Source of the DNA: Warburgia ugandensis
Taxonomy: Eukaryota > Streptophyta > Magnoliopsida > Canellales > Canellaceae
Reading direction: 5' to 3'
DNA length: 64,000 nucleotides
NCBI GenBank assembly: GCA_035236585.1
Contig: CP141127.1
Location: 49,614,001-49,678,000 of the forward strand
This document shows, piece by piece, positions 62,659 to 64,000 of the stretch. A program made the translations under genes and the position numbers. How positions within the stretch are numbered: the first letter of the stretch is position 1; each line of letters starts with the position of its first letter. The notes beneath the pieces were generated by a model. It did no database searches and was not told the DNA's origin. It saw only the letters and a list, made by a program, of their open reading frames with translations.

Positions 62659-64000
62659 TGTAATGACCCCAATTTTTGTAATATTAAAAGCCCATAAAAA
62701 GTTCAATTTTAAAGATAAGGGCATTTTGGTCATTTTACTAGTTTCCTTGACTAAACCCAGGAATTTGGCACTAAAAGTGGTTCCATTGGATGCGTCTCAG
62801 AAAAAGGAATCCAACGAGACCAAAATCACCCAAAACGGAGTTAAAATGAGCAAGATATGGCCCTTTGAAGTTCAGGGGCAAAATTGTAAATTTTACAAAA
62901 ACGACTTAACCTGAAAAACACAGGTGCCCGTTTTGATACGGGCACGCCGTTGTCTTCAACCTCCTAGAGGTTTCTGGAATGGCGGTGTTTCAAGAAGAAA
63001 CCACCGCCATTCCAGAGGATTCCCCACCGCCATTCAAAGGCGATTAGAACCCCTCTAGAACCCTCTTTAAAAGCCCTATAAATAGAGCTCTTGGGTGCCT
63101 CTAATGGCAGCCCAAAACCTTGGAGAAAACCCATCGTGGAGCAGTGACCAAGAGGGGAAAACGTGGAGAGAAAACCAGCCACGAAGCAGGTACGCTCAAA
63201 ACTCCCCAAACTCATCTCACCCATAGTCCTAGGCTCAGTTTCCCTAGGCTTTTACATGAAAAACCATGGAGAATAGGCCTCTAGGGAGCCATCAAGGACC
63301 CTGGGATGTCCCCAGGGCCGCACTGGTTCCTCAGGGATGAACCAAGGCATCCCAAGGACGCCCCGCTCCCCCAACGACGGAGACGGCCCGCTCTAGACGA
63401 GACACGTCGAACGCGTCTTAGAAGAAAACCAACCCGCTAAAGAGGAAGACGGCTGATAAAGTCGCGCGCGTCTGCAGACGCGCCCGCTGAGGCGCATGCA
63501 GCAGACGTGTAGCGCACTAGCAAAGTGTCGTTTTTTGGTTGTTAAGGAAGCCAGGGTGTATGACGCTGACGCGCAGCGCCCTAGCATTCCGACTTTTTGT
63601 CTTTAAAGACTCTATGTACATAGGACACTAAAACGCTTATAACTTGAGATCTAGAGCTCCGATTGAGGCGCCGCAAAAGGCTTTGTGTCCGTATCGGCGA
63701 TGCGGACACATCCAAACTATAAAATATTTGATCAAGGCCCAATCAAAGGTGGGATGGTGGCGCGTGGCCACTAGAACTTTGGAAAACTGAGGATACCAAG
63801 GCCCAATTAGGACCTTAGGACACCCATAGGCATAGGGATGGACCCCTAATGCCTAAGTAATAAGACCCAACTGCTCTAAACCCATAAAAGATAGGCTAAA
63901 CTAACCTTGAGTCCCCAAACCATGTTCAGGAATGTACGAGGACAAGAGGGTTAAAGCAACCTAGTCAGGTAGGTGCTCTATCACTATTAGATTCTTTTGA
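62659..64000 (+). mobile_element. LTR of the 17.6-26.1-kb family, cut by the window edge
   Basis: Starts 'tgtaatgaccccaattttt' and follows the LTRs at 17573, 23492 (both reversed) and 29025 through the TATA box, GC boxes and CpG-rich leader to the window end. About half of the expected ~2.6 kb is visible. Whether it is solo or part of a full element cannot be seen. Confidence 0.88.
62974..63085 (+). promoter_or_regulatory. LTR promoter: GC-box array plus TATA
   Basis: CTGGAATGGCGGTG (62974-62987) and CACCGCCATTCCAG (63002-63015) form a perfect 14-bp inverted repeat. A third CACCGCCATTC follows at 63025-63035, and TATAAATAG lies at 63077-63085. The same order is in the other three LTRs of the family. 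Confidence 0.65.

Overview
The window is AT-rich, non-coding-dominated nuclear DNA from a seed plant. The evidence is one intron-split land-plant DNA-repair gene, Ty3/gypsy LTR retrotransposons with plant-type ends (initiator-Met tRNA primer sites, an Athila-lineage polyprotein), LTR-only large derivatives, long (GA)n/(CT)n microsatellites and a MITE-like element. Deep nesting and a large intron suggest a big repeat-rich genome such as a woody angiosperm or other seed plant; I cannot name the species.

The only host gene I can support is RAD51B, a RAD51 paralogue acting in homologous recombination. It lies on the minus strand, with its start codon at 46839 and seven exons down to 40156. These encode the N-terminal region, Walker A and Walker B. 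The last ~150 residues expected for the family were not found anywhere in the remaining 40 kb to the left, so either intron 7 is longer than 40 kb and packed with retrotransposons, or the locus has been broken.

Layout: 1-16.6 kb, decayed pieces of LTR elements, including a gag-protease remnant (5.17-6.78 kb), a large inverted repeat, a 202-bp tandem duplication and small minisatellites. 16.6-27.5 kb, a pyrimidine-rich LTR-like host sequence split by an 8.5-kb LTR element (17573-26115, target duplication CATTT) that has no protein-coding interior. 27.5-35.1 kb, another LTR family, itself split by a single LTR (29025-31653) of the same family as the 8.5-kb element. 35.1-38.6 kb, an Athila-like tail plus LTR on the plus strand. 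38.6-47 kb, RAD51B with an intronic repeat array, a MITE and two long GA tracts. 47-56.4 kb, a broken Athila-lineage element on the minus strand (LTR, integrase, RNase H, RT, protease, gag). 56.4-62.4 kb, a second non-coding LTR element inserted into that Athila gag. 62.4-64 kb, further LTR insertions running off the window.

The retroelements are fossils with many breaks. The most interesting signals are the possible >40-kb RAD51B intron, an E2F-type site just ahead of its start codon, a hairpin in one LTR family that keeps its pairing through a compensatory change, and a conserved GC-rich inverted/direct box array just upstream of the TATA box in the youngest LTR family. I did not find a clearly new biological system.
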